DNA of 64,000 nt. It comes from Prevotella sp. tf2-5. Its GTDB lineage: Bacteria > Bacteroidota > Bacteroidia > Bacteroidales > Bacteroidaceae. Of the stretch, positions 42,167 to 52,300 are shown piece by piece. The position numbers and the translations under genes are program-made. The stretch's first letter is position 1, and each line of letters opens with the position of its first letter. Below the pieces are notes generated by a model. The model saw only the letters and a list, made by a program, of their open reading frames with translations. It did no database searches and was not told where the DNA came from. Location of the stretch: NCBI RefSeq assembly GCF_900115435.1, contig NZ_FOWK01000004.1, forward strand, positions 245,778 to 309,777. Reading direction: 5' to 3'.

Positions 42167-42492
42167 GCGACATAGAAGAACTTCGTCAGGCTATCGTTAA
42201 GTTTACAAAAGAACGAGATTGGGATCAATTCCATAACGGAAAGGATTTGGCCCTTGCATTATCTATAGAAGCGGCAGAACTGAATGAAGCCTTTCTGTGG
42301 AAAGAAGCTAAAGATGTCAACATTGAGAAGGTAAAGGAAGAATTGGCGGATATTGTAAACTATGCTATTCTTATCGCAGACAAATATGACTTAAACATCA
42401 AACAAATCGTTTTGGATAAGATAAGGCAGAATGCAAAAAAATATCCTGTAGAGAAAGCCTACGGGAGTGCAAAGAAATATAATGAACTATGA
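42163..42492 (+). CDS. MazG-like nucleotide pyrophosphohydrolase
   Basis: A 109-residue all-alpha NTP-pyrophosphatase. It shows the metal-binding ExxE...ExxD pattern in LSIEAAELNEAFLW (E-x-x-E-L) and VKEELADIVNYAILIADKYD, as in MazG/dCTPase-like proteins. Such enzymes hydrolyse (d)NTPs to NMP and PPi. It overlaps both neighbours by 4 bases (ATGA), so it is tightly coupled to the TPR-metallopeptidase and the DUF2075 helicase. Nucleotide hydrolysis during phage infection would fit a defence operon, but this is inference. Confidence 0.88.
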   Translation: MSDIEELRQAIVKFTKERDWDQFHNGKDLALALSIEAAELNEAFLWKEAKDVNIEKVKEELADIVNYAILIADKYDLNIKQIVLDKIRQNAKKYPVEKAYGSAKKYNEL

Positions 42493-44843
42493 TTATCTAT
42501 AGAGCTACTAAGAAGCAGTTTGTAGAGGATGTGTTCTATGATACCATTGCCGATAATATCGACAATGCCTTTGTTGAACATTTAGGAAGACATACTTCCC
42601 CCAATGAAGTGCGTTCATGGCAAAACTCTATGCAATATATGTACAAGGTAGTAAATATACCAGAATTACCTGATGAAATTGGTATTGCCATCGAATACCA
42701 GATTCCTTTGACTGCCAAACGCATTGACTTTATTATCTCAGGTCTGAATGCTAAAAAGAAAGAACAGATTATTATCATAGAACTCAAACAATGGGATGAG
42801 GCAGAACCAACGCAAAAGCCAGGTGTTGTTGTTACCCGTTTTCAGCACGGAAAAGCAGAGGTGGCTCATCCTTCCTATCAGGCTTGGTCATATGCTTATA
42901 TGCTCTCCAATTACAATCTTACTATCCAAGAGCGAGATGTGGAAATTTGTCCATGTGCCTATCTTCATAATTATATGCCTGATGGGATGATCAATGGTCC
43001 ACTATATCAAGATTATGTTTCCAAAGCACCAGTATTCCTTAAAAATGACGCAGCTCGTTTGCAGGATTATATTTTAAGGTATGTCAGGTATTGTTCACCA
43101 GAGGACATTATATGGAAAATTGATAATGGGAAATTACGCCCTTCTAAGCAATTGGCAGATTCTCTGACATCTATGTTGAAAGGTAATGATGAGTTTGTGA
43201 TGCTTGACGACCAAAAAGTTGTGTATGAGTCTGCTGTTTATTTAGCAAATAAAGCACAAGAAGGAAAGAAACAAGTGTTAATCGTGGAAGGAGGTCCCGG
43301 TACTGGAAAGAGCGTGCTGGCAGTTAATCTTTTAGTACGTTTAACGACAGAAGGTATCGCATCTCAATATGTTACAAAAAACAGCGCACCGAGGGCTGTA
43401 TATAGTGTTAAATTATCAGGTTGCTATAGGAAATCTTATATCAATAACCTTTTTGTCGGGAGTGGTAACTTTATTGAAACGATGCCTGACACAATGGGAG
43501 CTTTAATAGTGGATGAGGCTCATCGCCTGAATATGAAAAGCGGTATGTTTTCTAATTTAGGGGAGAATCAAATTAAAGAAATCATCAAGACTGCTCATTT
43601 CTCTGTGTTTTTCATTGACGATTGTCAGCGTATCCACATGAAAGATGTCGGCAGTGTTCAATATATAAAACAATGTGCAGAAGAGATGGGGGCAGATGTA
43701 CATTTAGAGCATCTTAGTTCTCAGTTCAGATGTAATGGGTCTGATGGTTATCTCAGTTGGCTTGACAATGCACTACAGATTCGTGAGACTGCCAATATCC
43801 GATTAACGGAAGAGGATTATGATTTCCGCATCTTTGACTCTCCCACAGAGATGTTTGAAGCAATTAAAAGTAAGAATGAAAAAAACAATAAGAGTCGGGT
43901 TGTAGCAGGTTATTGTTGGGATTGGAAGAGTAAACAAAACCATATGGCATATGATATTGAAATCCCACATTTTAACTTTCGCAAGCAATGGAACTTTAAT
44001 AGCAATGAGCCTTGGTTAATAGGAGAGCATTCTATAGATCAGATAGGATGCATCCATACTTGTCAAGGATTAGAACTCGATTATGTAGGTGTTATTATTG
44101 GTCCTGATATGGTCTATAAGAATAATCGCATTGTGACAGATGGTTTTAAACGTTCTCCTAATGACCAATCACTAAAGGGATTCAAATCAATGATGGCAAA
44201 AAATCCCCAAGAAGCATTACAGGCAGCTGACACCATTATTAAAAACACATATCGTACGTTAATGACTCGAGGAATGAAAGGTTGTTACGTCTACTGTTGT
44301 GACACTTCTTTGGCTGAGCATCTTAGGGAATTGATGGCAGAAAAGACTAGCCTTGCAGAAACAACAAGAATAGAACCCGTTGTTAACAATGATGTGAAGT
44401 ATATTGATTTCCTGCCTGTTTTTACTATCAAGGCTGCCTGTGGTTATTTTGGTGAAGGAGAAGAAGTTAATGAATTGGGCTGGATTCAAACTATGGGGAT
44501 AGGAAAACTCAATAGAAATATGTTCGTTGTTCGGGCTACTGGGCATTCTATGGAACCAAAGATTCATGACGGCGACTTTTGCGTATTCCGTGCTAATCCA
44601 GCAGGTAGTCGACAAGGAAAAATTGTTTTAGTACAACACTATAATTATTACGATCCAGATTATGCTGGCGCATATTCTATCAAAAAATACAGCAGTGTCA
44701 AAAGTTATGATGAATTTGATAACTGGCAACATGAGAAAATTGAATTATTGCCAATAAACAAAGACTACAACCCTATTATCATCAGTTCCGAAAATGCAGA
44801 TGAATTTCGTGTAATTGGTGAGTTTGTTGATGTAATCAGCTGA
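42489..44843 (+). CDS. DUF2075 helicase with N-terminal nuclease-like and C-terminal LexA/S24 peptidase domains
   Basis: A 784-residue protein of three parts. An N-terminal region (about 60-130) has a PD-(D/E)XK-like core, RIDFIISG followed by IIIIELKQW. Residues about 265-620 are a DUF2075 superfamily I helicase-like ATPase with Walker A GGPGTGKS near 268, Walker B VDEAHR near 341 and late motifs IHTCQGLELDYVGVIIG and KNTYRTLMTRG. Residues about 650-784 are a LexA-like S24 peptidase domain with S687 in GHSMEP and K711 in GKIVLV as the serine/lysine dyad. LexA-type domains sense RecA-ssDNA filaments and self-cleave, so damage- or phage-triggered autocleavage releasing the helicase is conceivable. 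Last gene of the TPR-MazG operon (ATGA overlap). Confidence 0.86.
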   Translation: MIIYRATKKQFVEDVFYDTIADNIDNAFVEHLGRHTSPNEVRSWQNSMQYMYKVVNIPELPDEIGIAIEYQIPLTAKRIDFIISGLNAKKKEQIIIIELKQWDEAEPTQKPGVVVTRFQHGKAEVAHPSYQAWSYAYMLSNYNLTIQERDVEICPCAYLHNYMPDGMINGPLYQDYVSKAPVFLKNDAARLQDYILRYVRYCSPEDIIWKIDNGKLRPSKQLADSLTSMLKGNDEFVMLDDQKVVYESAVYLANKAQEGKKQVLIVEGGPGTGKSVLAVNLLVRLTTEGIASQYVTKNSAPRAVYSVKLSGCYRKSYINNLFVGSGNFIETMPDTMGALIVDEAHRLNMKSGMFSNLGENQIKEIIKTAHFSVFFIDDCQRIHMKDVGSVQYIKQCAEEMGADVHLEHLSSQFRCNGSDGYLSWLDNALQIRETANIRLTEEDYDFRIFDSPTEMFEAIKSKNEKNNKSRVVAGYCWDWKSKQNHMAYDIEIPHFNFRKQWNFNSNEPWLIGEHSIDQIGCIHTCQGLELDYVGVIIGPDMVYKNNRIVTDGFKRSPNDQSLKGFKSMMAKNPQEALQAADTIIKNTYRTLMTRGMKGCYVYCCDTSLAEHLRELMAEKTSLAETTRIEPVVNNDVKYIDFLPVFTIKAACGYFGEGEEVNELGWIQTMGIGKLNRNMFVVRATGHSMEPKIHDGDFCVFRANPAGSRQGKIVLVQHYNYYDPDYAGAYSIKKYSSVKSYDEFDNWQHEKIELLPINKDYNPIIISSENADEFRVIGEFVDVIS

Positions 44844-44919
44844 ATCCGAAAATAATTGAACTAAATTCTCCGCCCTCGCAAGAGCAGACTGCAAGGGTGG
44901 AGTAATTTTTTAATAGGTT

Positions 44920-45126
44920 CTATCTGATGACTAGTTTGTTTTCCAACAAGTCGTATCGGACAGGATGAGCGAAGGATATGGTTTTACCATCGCTGACGAC
45001 AGAGACATTGATGCCTCGCCGTTGGAACTCGTCAATGAGTGCCTGGTCATGATAGGCACGCATACTTGACCAGCCTCGGTTTTGCACCTGAGAATTGAAA
45101 GTGGTTACTAACTCTTGGATTTGCAT
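44920..45126 (-). CDS. Small conserved Bacteroidales protein (unknown function)
   Basis: A 68-residue protein, MQIQELVTTFNSQVQNRGWS onward. ATG at 45126 is preferred over an upstream ATG at 45153, because the shorter product looks like the conserved form and is preceded by an A/T-rich leader. I recognise this small protein as recurring in Bacteroidales genomes, often near HU-like and smalltalk genes; its function is unknown. It lies right beside the outer repeat of the 45.2-46.2 kb element (45157). Confidence 0.7.
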   Translation of the reverse strand: MQIQELVTTFNSQVQNRGWSSMRAYHDQALIDEFQRRGINVSVVSDGKTISFAHPVRYDLLENKLVIR

Positions 45127-45156
45127 ATTTTTATAATAACCCCTAACCTCCAACTG

Positions 45157-46186
45157 TTTTCTTCTGAAACGCCGATGTACAGGGCGTTTGTGGGCAGTTG
45201 GAGGTTGTTCTAACCTCTAACTAGCCTCTCACTAACCTCTAACGGGAAGTGGGTTGGACGTTAGTGGGAGGTTCTGACAACCTCCAACTGGTCTTGCGTC
45301 CTTTATTTATCGAGGTTTGCGGTATTTTTAGTGGGAGGTTAGGGGCAAGACACTGTCTGTACAATATATAAATTATATAATATTTTAATATTATATAATT
45401 CTGAAAATGTATCATTGTGCATTTCAGATTACAGTTTGCATAACAGTTAACAAATAACAGTTCCGATTTTCTGATTCGGTTTTCAATGATTGATTTCAGA
45501 TTTCAGTTTTCAGTAAGTGAATTTGACAGTTTGACAGTTGACAATTAGTGAGAGTCAACTTTTCCAGGGTAAGCGTCAACGTTCTTAGTAAAAGCGTCAA
45601 TGATTCCCAGAGTAGGGTGTCAACCTTTTCCGTATGGTAATGGCAGTCTCAGTCTCAGAATCTCAGTTTTTAAAGCGAACGAACGAACAGTTGAACAGTT
45701 ATTCCATTTGCCTAAAAATGTTGACAACTAATTTTATTATATATATATTATATATAATATATATATAATAATATAATATATAGAATTTTAGGTTTGATTT
45801 TACTTTAGTAAACTGTTCGCTGTTCGTTCGTTCGCTTACTGAGATTCTGAGACTGAGACTGTTTCCTCCTTTTCGCTAACTGTTATTTGTTATTTGTTTA
45901 AAAATCCGGTCAAATGATAAACTGTCAACTGTCAAAACGCTTACTGAAAACTGAAATCTGAAATCTGAAATCGCAAACTGTAATCTGTAATCTGTAATGC
46001 GAGAGATCCCAGTATCTGCGAAGGCTTGCTCCAGTATCTCCTTCACCTTGTTCCAGTATCTGTTATAGGGGTATTCCAGTATCTGTTATACCCCTATAAT
46101 GATGCCTGGTATCACTCATAGGAGATAATGGATACTCCCCTACTCCCATCTTTGAACGCCCTGTACATCGGCATTTCAGAAGAAAA
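45157..46186. repeat. 1-kb nested inverted-repeat element with AT-palindrome core
   Basis: Outer ends TTCTGAAACGCCGATGTACA (45162-45181, part of 45157-45189) and the near-reverse complement in 46154-46186 are imperfect terminal repeats. Inside, perfect inverted pairs are nested in order: 15 bp (45425-45439 with 45973-45987), 14 bp (45449-45462 with 45878-45891), 26 bp (45492-45517 with 45940-45965), 13 bp (45530-45542 with 45924-45936), 24 bp (45644-45667 with 45838-45861) and 16 bp (45675-45690 with 45820-45835). The core at about 45733-45785 is alternating AT. Many arms are built of short direct repeats such as CAGTCTCAGTCTC. No protein-coding frame is evident. A separate local inverted pair lies at 45196-45208 with 45277-45289. 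Confidence 0.85.
46023..46097. repeat. Segment shared in inverted and direct form with the 5.7-kb region
   Basis: Words CCAGTATCTG, TATAGGGGTATTCCAGTATC and CTGTTATACCCCTAT recur at 5718-5767, mostly as the reverse complement. Four CCAGTATCT words lie between 46013 and 46087. Confidence 0.7.
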
Positions 46187-46248
46187 AGGGAGAAGGGGAG
46201 TAGTTTTTCAAGAAACAGAAATCACTGTCTCCGTCTGGTATTGTTGTA

Positions 46249-46650
46249 TTATTCTTTAAAGATCGGTGTCGCTTGATCGAAATTATTCTGCATTTCAGAA
46301 GTCATACGATGAAATATACGTGTTTCACCTTCAGAAGAAAGTGTAAGCGTATTACCCTTAATAGAATATGTACCAGTTAAACCATTAATAGTAATCTGAT
46401 TCCCTTTAACAGTATAATCTATTGTGCCAAGATATTCTTTCCACCATTTACCATTGTCCTTCCATAACTCAGCACCGGTTAGTGTTGTATTTGAAAAATT
46501 ATAAATCAGATAGTAATTACTTTCCTCTTCCATATACCAATATCCAAGCAAACTACCTGAGTCTTTTGAATCGTCATCACCACAAGAAGCCATGCCAAAA
46601 GCTGCTATCGCCAGCATCAGCATCATAGACAAATGTTTTAAAGTTTTCAT
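46249..46650 (-). CDS. Lipocalin-like lipoprotein (hypothetical)
   Basis: A 133-residue protein with a lipoprotein signal, MKTLKHLSMMLMLAIAAFGM followed by ASCGDDD; the cysteine is in the lipobox and the acidic residues after it suit surface export in Bacteroidetes. The rest is a short beta-rich domain with two beta-hairpin motifs (GYWYMEEESNYYLIYNF, ITINGLTGTYSIKGNTLTLS), as in lipocalin-like DUF families. It has its own consensus promoter. No specific function is suggested by the sequence. Confidence 0.8.
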   Translation of the reverse strand: MKTLKHLSMMLMLAIAAFGMASCGDDDSKDSGSLLGYWYMEEESNYYLIYNFSNTTLTGAELWKDNGKWWKEYLGTIDYTVKGNQITINGLTGTYSIKGNTLTLSSEGETRIFHRMTSEMQNNFDQATPIFKE

Positions 46651-46692
46651 AAATCTTTTCTTTTTAATTATTTAAGTTAATTCTAGACAAGG

Positions 46693-46723
46693 CAAAATTA
46701 CAATTTTTATTTAACATCACAAA
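46693..46723 (-). promoter_or_regulatory. Consensus promoter of the lipoprotein gene
   Basis: Minus strand TTTG at 46720-46723, 19 bases, TAATTTTG at 46693-46700. The transcript should start near 46685, about 35 bases before the ATG at 46650. Confidence 0.8.
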
Positions 46724-46770
46724 ACATTAAGAGATTTTTTTTGAGAGCCATCTACGGGAATAAAAAGCTA

Positions 46771-49353
46771 TTAATGTTCTATGCCAAAGTCTTGCTGTTG
46801 TTTCTCCACTTCCTCCAGTTCCCTGCGGCGTTGCTCGTCGGACATACCACTTTGCGGAGAGTCTGTACGACCAGACAATGACGGTCTTGACAGCTGCTTA
46901 GAAGGTTGATAGACCCCATTACATACAGGCATCTCATAAGGTACACTCACGATCTCCAGCGTGTCAGCACTGGGAGCGTGGACACCCTCGAAGGCAGGAC
47001 GCGCTATGATGCGGATCTTACCAGCACGATGAGTACTGCGAACCAGACAGGGAGCACTTCCCCACTCCACCAGACGGGGATTGGCGGCAATAGACGCATC
47101 ACCGATGATGCTGCCCTCGCCCTCAACAGAGAACATGACCTGCTCACGAGCCAGACGACGCACATTACCATTATCATCCGTTATCTCCGCAACGACAACG
47201 ATGAAGTCAGAGCCGTCGGCAACCAACTGTTTACCCATCTCGTCAGCATATAGGCGTATCTTCGTACTACGACGGGATGGCATCTTCGTCTGCTCACAGA
47301 CCACCTTGCCGTCCTTGATACCCTGTGCCACCAGTTTCACATTCTGCCAACGACGGTTGGTATAGCTCTGCTCACGCGCCTTCCAGAAATTCCAGAAGCC
47401 CTTAAAGACAATAGGTGTATTAGGAGTTCCCTCCGGCTGATGAACCACAGGGCGTGTCTCTGTCTTCCATCCATCAAAAGCGGTCAGACGGACACTGTCG
47501 CAATTACTGAACACGACCACGTCACTATCCGAGAACTGAGTCATCTCATGAGCGATAAACACCATCGGGTCACCCTGCTTCTGGGAGCGGAACATCTCAA
47601 AGGCATATTTCTTCTGACGGAAAGCATCATAGATACCACCTAAATATGCATCAGGATGATACCCACGCTGATGGTCGAAGGGATGCCACTGACAACCACC
47701 GATAAACTGACGTTGTCCGCGATACATCATCCCATAGGTATCAGCAAGAGAAAGTGCGGCAGTCACCTGAGCCTGTTCTCCCCAGCTACGGGCAGCACGG
47801 TTGATGGCATTATGCGCATACCAGTCATCGACATACTCACCCCACTCACGGGTGAAGACACACTTGTCAGTGTCCAACGTACCCTTTCCGATATTATCAG
47901 CCCAGTCGTAGAGCACATCATAATGTTCTTTGACCCCAGCCGAGTTCAGATCCGCCGCAGCCACGGGACGTCCCTCATAAGGAAACTCCTCACGGGTAAT
48001 CTGTAACGCCTTCATGGCAAAATCCTCCGGATAACGGGTCTCATTCAAGATCGGCTCCCACATCAACACAGAGGGATGGTTACGGTCACGACGGATGATA
48101 TCACGAGTGTTCTGATGCACCATCTCCCCCCACTGCGGATCCTTATTCCAATACTGCCAACCAGGAGTGGGAACGATAATAAAAAGTCCCAGTTCATCAC
48201 AGGCGTCCATGAACGACGGGTCCTGAGGATAGTGAGCCGCACGGATGATCGTCATTCCAGCATCCCTCAACCGTTTCGCGTCACGCCACTGCTGGGAGTT
48301 CGGTAACGCGTTACCCACATAGGCAAAGTCCTGGTGACGGTTGCCACCAATCAACTGATGGTAAGGTTTGCCGTTCAACCAGAACCCATCCTTCCCACGG
48401 AACTCCGCCTTACGGATACCGGCACGTAGCATACCACCGTCCACACAAGTCTTACCCTGCATCACCAGAATCTCTACCTGGTAGAGATAAGGATCCTCGG
48501 GAGACCACAGATGAGGAGTGGTGATGGAGGATGTCAGATGGAAGACGGAAGACGATACTATCTTTTTAGACGCTTTGAGTGTTCTGACAAGCCGTCCCTT
48601 CGCATCCTTGATGTTGGCAATGACGGTGACACTACCCTTTCCCTCTACTTCCACATCGACAAAAATGTCGGCAGACTTCTCCGAGATACGATCATAATGG
48701 AGGAATACACCGCCACCAGCCACCTGTCCCCGCTCGATGGGGTCAGTGATATGAACCGGTGACTTACCGATCAACCACACATCACGGTACATCCCACCAT
48801 GATAGGCAAAGTCCAACTGCGTCTGTTTTTTGCCAGGAGGATAGTTCTTGTCATCACTATTATCTGCCCTGACAGCTATCAGACATTTGTCACCAGCCTT
48901 CACACCCTCCTTCGACAAGTCAATGGTAATCGGCAGATAACCACCAAGATGCTCCTTGACGAGTCGACCATTCACATAGACCTGTTGTTTACCCATGACA
49001 GCCTCAAAATGAACGGTTATCTCCTTGTCTTGCATATCAGCAGGTACCACGAACTTCTTACGATACCAGCAGACACCCTGATAGTTACGACAACCACTGA
49101 CCTCAGAGGGTTCCAAACGTACCGTATGAGGAGCACAGACCATCTCCCAGGCAGCGTCATCAAAGTCGACAGCCTCAGCACCTGCGGCATCCCCCAATAG
49201 GAAATGCCATCCCTCGTTGAAGTTATAAATGATACGACCACTGTTGGCTATCGGGAAAAGACCTGCCACCGATGTTTCGGAAGCAAAGAGTGAGAGATGG
49301 CATGTGAATAATGCCAACACCACCACTGCTTTCTTGTAGAATGTGCTATACAT
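46771..49353 (-). CDS. Secreted GH2 glycosidase (third GH2)
   Basis: An 860-residue protein; the hydrophobic N-terminus VVLALFTCHLSLFASET is a signal peptide. GH2 domains in order: sugar-binding jelly-roll (YNFNEGWHFLLGDAAGAE), immunoglobulin-like, TIM barrel with acid/base Glu in LMWEPILNETRYP and candidate nucleophile in VFTREWGEYVDDW, then C-terminal DUF4982/immunoglobulin-like domains. Its last residues are rich in charged amino acids (RRELEEVEKQQQDFG). Probably a beta-galactosidase/glucuronidase-type enzyme for an RG-II chain; not assignable more precisely. It is last in the six-gene operon from 62689 and starts 2 bases after the GH78 gene stop. Confidence 0.87.
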   Translation of the reverse strand: MYSTFYKKAVVVLALFTCHLSLFASETSVAGLFPIANSGRIIYNFNEGWHFLLGDAAGAEAVDFDDAAWEMVCAPHTVRLEPSEVSGCRNYQGVCWYRKKFVVPADMQDKEITVHFEAVMGKQQVYVNGRLVKEHLGGYLPITIDLSKEGVKAGDKCLIAVRADNSDDKNYPPGKKQTQLDFAYHGGMYRDVWLIGKSPVHITDPIERGQVAGGGVFLHYDRISEKSADIFVDVEVEGKGSVTVIANIKDAKGRLVRTLKASKKIVSSSVFHLTSSITTPHLWSPEDPYLYQVEILVMQGKTCVDGGMLRAGIRKAEFRGKDGFWLNGKPYHQLIGGNRHQDFAYVGNALPNSQQWRDAKRLRDAGMTIIRAAHYPQDPSFMDACDELGLFIIVPTPGWQYWNKDPQWGEMVHQNTRDIIRRDRNHPSVLMWEPILNETRYPEDFAMKALQITREEFPYEGRPVAAADLNSAGVKEHYDVLYDWADNIGKGTLDTDKCVFTREWGEYVDDWYAHNAINRAARSWGEQAQVTAALSLADTYGMMYRGQRQFIGGCQWHPFDHQRGYHPDAYLGGIYDAFRQKKYAFEMFRSQKQGDPMVFIAHEMTQFSDSDVVVFSNCDSVRLTAFDGWKTETRPVVHQPEGTPNTPIVFKGFWNFWKAREQSYTNRRWQNVKLVAQGIKDGKVVCEQTKMPSRRSTKIRLYADEMGKQLVADGSDFIVVVAEITDDNGNVRRLAREQVMFSVEGEGSIIGDASIAANPRLVEWGSAPCLVRSTHRAGKIRIIARPAFEGVHAPSADTLEIVSVPYEMPVCNGVYQPSKQLSRPSLSGRTDSPQSGMSDEQRRRELEEVEKQQQDFGIEH

Positions 49354-49355
49354 GA

Positions 49356-52300
49356 TTATTTAAGTTTATTCAAGTCAATTTCTTTATATGCGACACGCAG
49401 ACGCCGCCAAGTATAGACGGCATGCAGTTTACCATCCTTGCCCTGGATAATGGAAGGATAGGAATACTGACTAATTGGAGAGTCTTCGAGGGTTAGGGCA
49501 TGATGCCAATGGGTACCATCACTACTGATGGCAATGGAAAGTGGTGTGCGGACACCCTTTTTCGTTCCTGGCAGTGTGGCAAAGTCATTATAGATAAGTA
49601 CATGACGACCATCCTGAAGTGTGACAGCATCGGTGCCACTCTGGTTATTGGGTACATCTAGCAGGGTTACGTTGCTCCATGTATCTCCATTATCGCTGGA
49701 GAACGACGTCGCTATCTTACCGTTACGGGTACGCATCAGGACCTGCAGACGACCGTCCTTTAACTTTAGGATAGAGGGCTGGATACAGTCAATGGGATGA
49801 CGACCGTCTTCAGTTGCCTTACCACCAGCATCCGGGGCTTCGATATCCTCTTTCTCACTCTTCGTGACGGGAGCTTTCATATCTTCTGTACGCATGGCTA
49901 GTTCCGCTTTAACAGGACCTACATACTTCCACTCTTTTCGAGCGATATCATATATTTCCATATGGAACTTCCAACCATTATCCTCCGTACTCGACGGACA
50001 TAACAGACGACCATCAATGATTTCAGGTTTGTTCTTAATAGGTCCCAGGAATCCTTTGGGTAACGGTTCCTTGTCGCTCCATGTACGTCCTCCGTCCTTC
50101 GACTTACAAAGCCATCCACTCCAATCTGACACCTTCAGACCCACCTTAAAGAACAGCCACAACTCACCATTGGGCATCTCTGTGATGACAGGATTCCAGC
50201 ATGCCTTTCGTCTTTGATGAGCTGATGTGCGACCTTGGCATGCAGGACCTTCAGAAGCTGGTGTACTCTCAGTGGTGATACCAGCGATCTCCGCATAAGC
50301 TGTACCTAATGTAAAGACCCCGTCAGCCGCGAGGATAGGTTTGCTCCACTCCTGTTGTCCTTTCTTTTTAATACTCACCCAGATACATACGTCAGGATGA
50401 CGCTCATGTTTTCCCCCAAAGTAAGTAGCTACGAGATCACCTTTCTTCGTTTCCACGATAGTAGCAGCATGGCATTGTGGGAATGGAGCCTGTTCATATA
50501 GGAACTCATCCTTCGTGATGGCGGATGAGGCGGTAGGTATGTCGCAAGAGAAATGATATTTACCAGAACCTACCTGTCTAACGGTACCATCGGGTAGACA
50601 GACATCGGCAATGGTGTTACAAGGAATGGTGACATCCCACTCCACATGCTGCAATGTCTTTTTCCAATGACTGGTCACCGTACCATAGGGAGAATCATAA
50701 CTTACATTTGCCCACGAGCAGTCTTGTATAGAGAACGTTGGTTTAAGCACAATGTGCTTATACGCGTTATCTTTTTGTCGGATACCGCCTACATACTGGT
50801 AACACCAGGTGAGCAAGTCACCGAGGAGCATGACGTGGTTACCGCTGTTCATCTTAGGTGATGCCGTGTTGCCGTTCCACAGTTCCCAGATGGTGGTGGC
50901 ACCATTCTCTGCCATATAGCCCCATGAGGGATAACTCTTCTGTGTGGCTATCATATAGGCGATGTCACTGAACCCGTTGTCACTGAGTCCACGCAACAAC
51001 CAGGAGATTCCGATAACACCACAGGGTACGTGGGCGTTATTCTTGATGATGATGTTCTCCACCACATTCTTCATCACCTCCACACGATATTCCTCTGGTA
51101 CGATACCAAACGACAGTGCCAGCAGATTAGCTGTGGCGGTATTGTTGGCGTAGAACACAGAGTCAGGATAGAGCACATGACCAGGAGCCGGTGACGTGCC
51201 TTTCTTAACTGTCAGGAATTGCTTGTTGAATGCCGTTATCATCTGTTCGCGGAGAGGTCGCCAATAGTCGGCTTCACACCCCCACTGCTCCATCAGCTGC
51301 ATGGTGCGGATGATATATGCCGTTGAGATAAGAGTCACATCCGTCTTACGACTGGGATCCGCAGAGTGGATGAGTTCCAGACTCTCTGGCGGCACACACC
51401 AGTCGGCATACTTACCACAATGGATAATACCATCCTTACTATATTCCTCGATGATATGCTGTACCCATTTCTTGACATAGGGATAGCTGTCCATGATGGG
51501 TTGTTTGTTACCATACTGGCGCCACAGCATATCACAAGTGAAAGGTAGCGCGGCAGCCCATGCCACATCGTCTGAGTAATAATTCCAGAAGGCCGGTGCC
51601 ACATCAGGAACACATCCGTCCGTACGCTGAGCCTCGCAGATGTCACGCATCCACTTGGTATAGAGTCGCTCGTTGTTGAAAAGGAAGCTCTCACCCAGCG
51701 ACCCTACGGTACGGTCACCCAGCCAAGGCTGTCGCTCGTCACGTTGCGGACAGTCAACAGGCATCCCTTTGTAATTATCCAGGACCCCCCACCATGCATT
51801 ACGCATCAACTGGGTCAAGACGGGGTCAGAGCACTCAAACTGTCCTGTCGACGACATCTCGTCAGCGACCACCTCCGCGACGAAGTCGTCTTTATGACAG
51901 TCTTTCAGTCCGATAACCTCAGCATACTTAAAACCATGATAGACGAAGGCTGGTGTCCACCAACGTCCTTCCTTTCCTTCCTCACCATTGCATACATAGA
52001 TGTCTGTCGAACGGGCATTACGGAAATTCTCCCGGTACAGTGAACCGTCATTATTCAGTTTTTCCGCATAGACGATACGGATGGTGTCACCTTTCTGACC
52101 ACGGACACGTACCTTCAACCAACCTGCGATATTCTGACCAACATCCACGATACGACCGTTCAGCGACTGTGGGTTGATCTGCTGTAACACCTTCATGCCC
52201 GGTGTCATCTGACTACGCAGATAAGCCTGAGGGATATCCGTGCGTTCTGCTTTCATCCATTTCGAGTCATCGAAGCCTACCTCACTCCAGCCTCTCATCT

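Noticed and set aside
45157..46186. Insertion sequence or retron
   Set aside because: No transposase or reverse transcriptase frame is present within or beside it; only terminal-like repeats and hairpins are seen.
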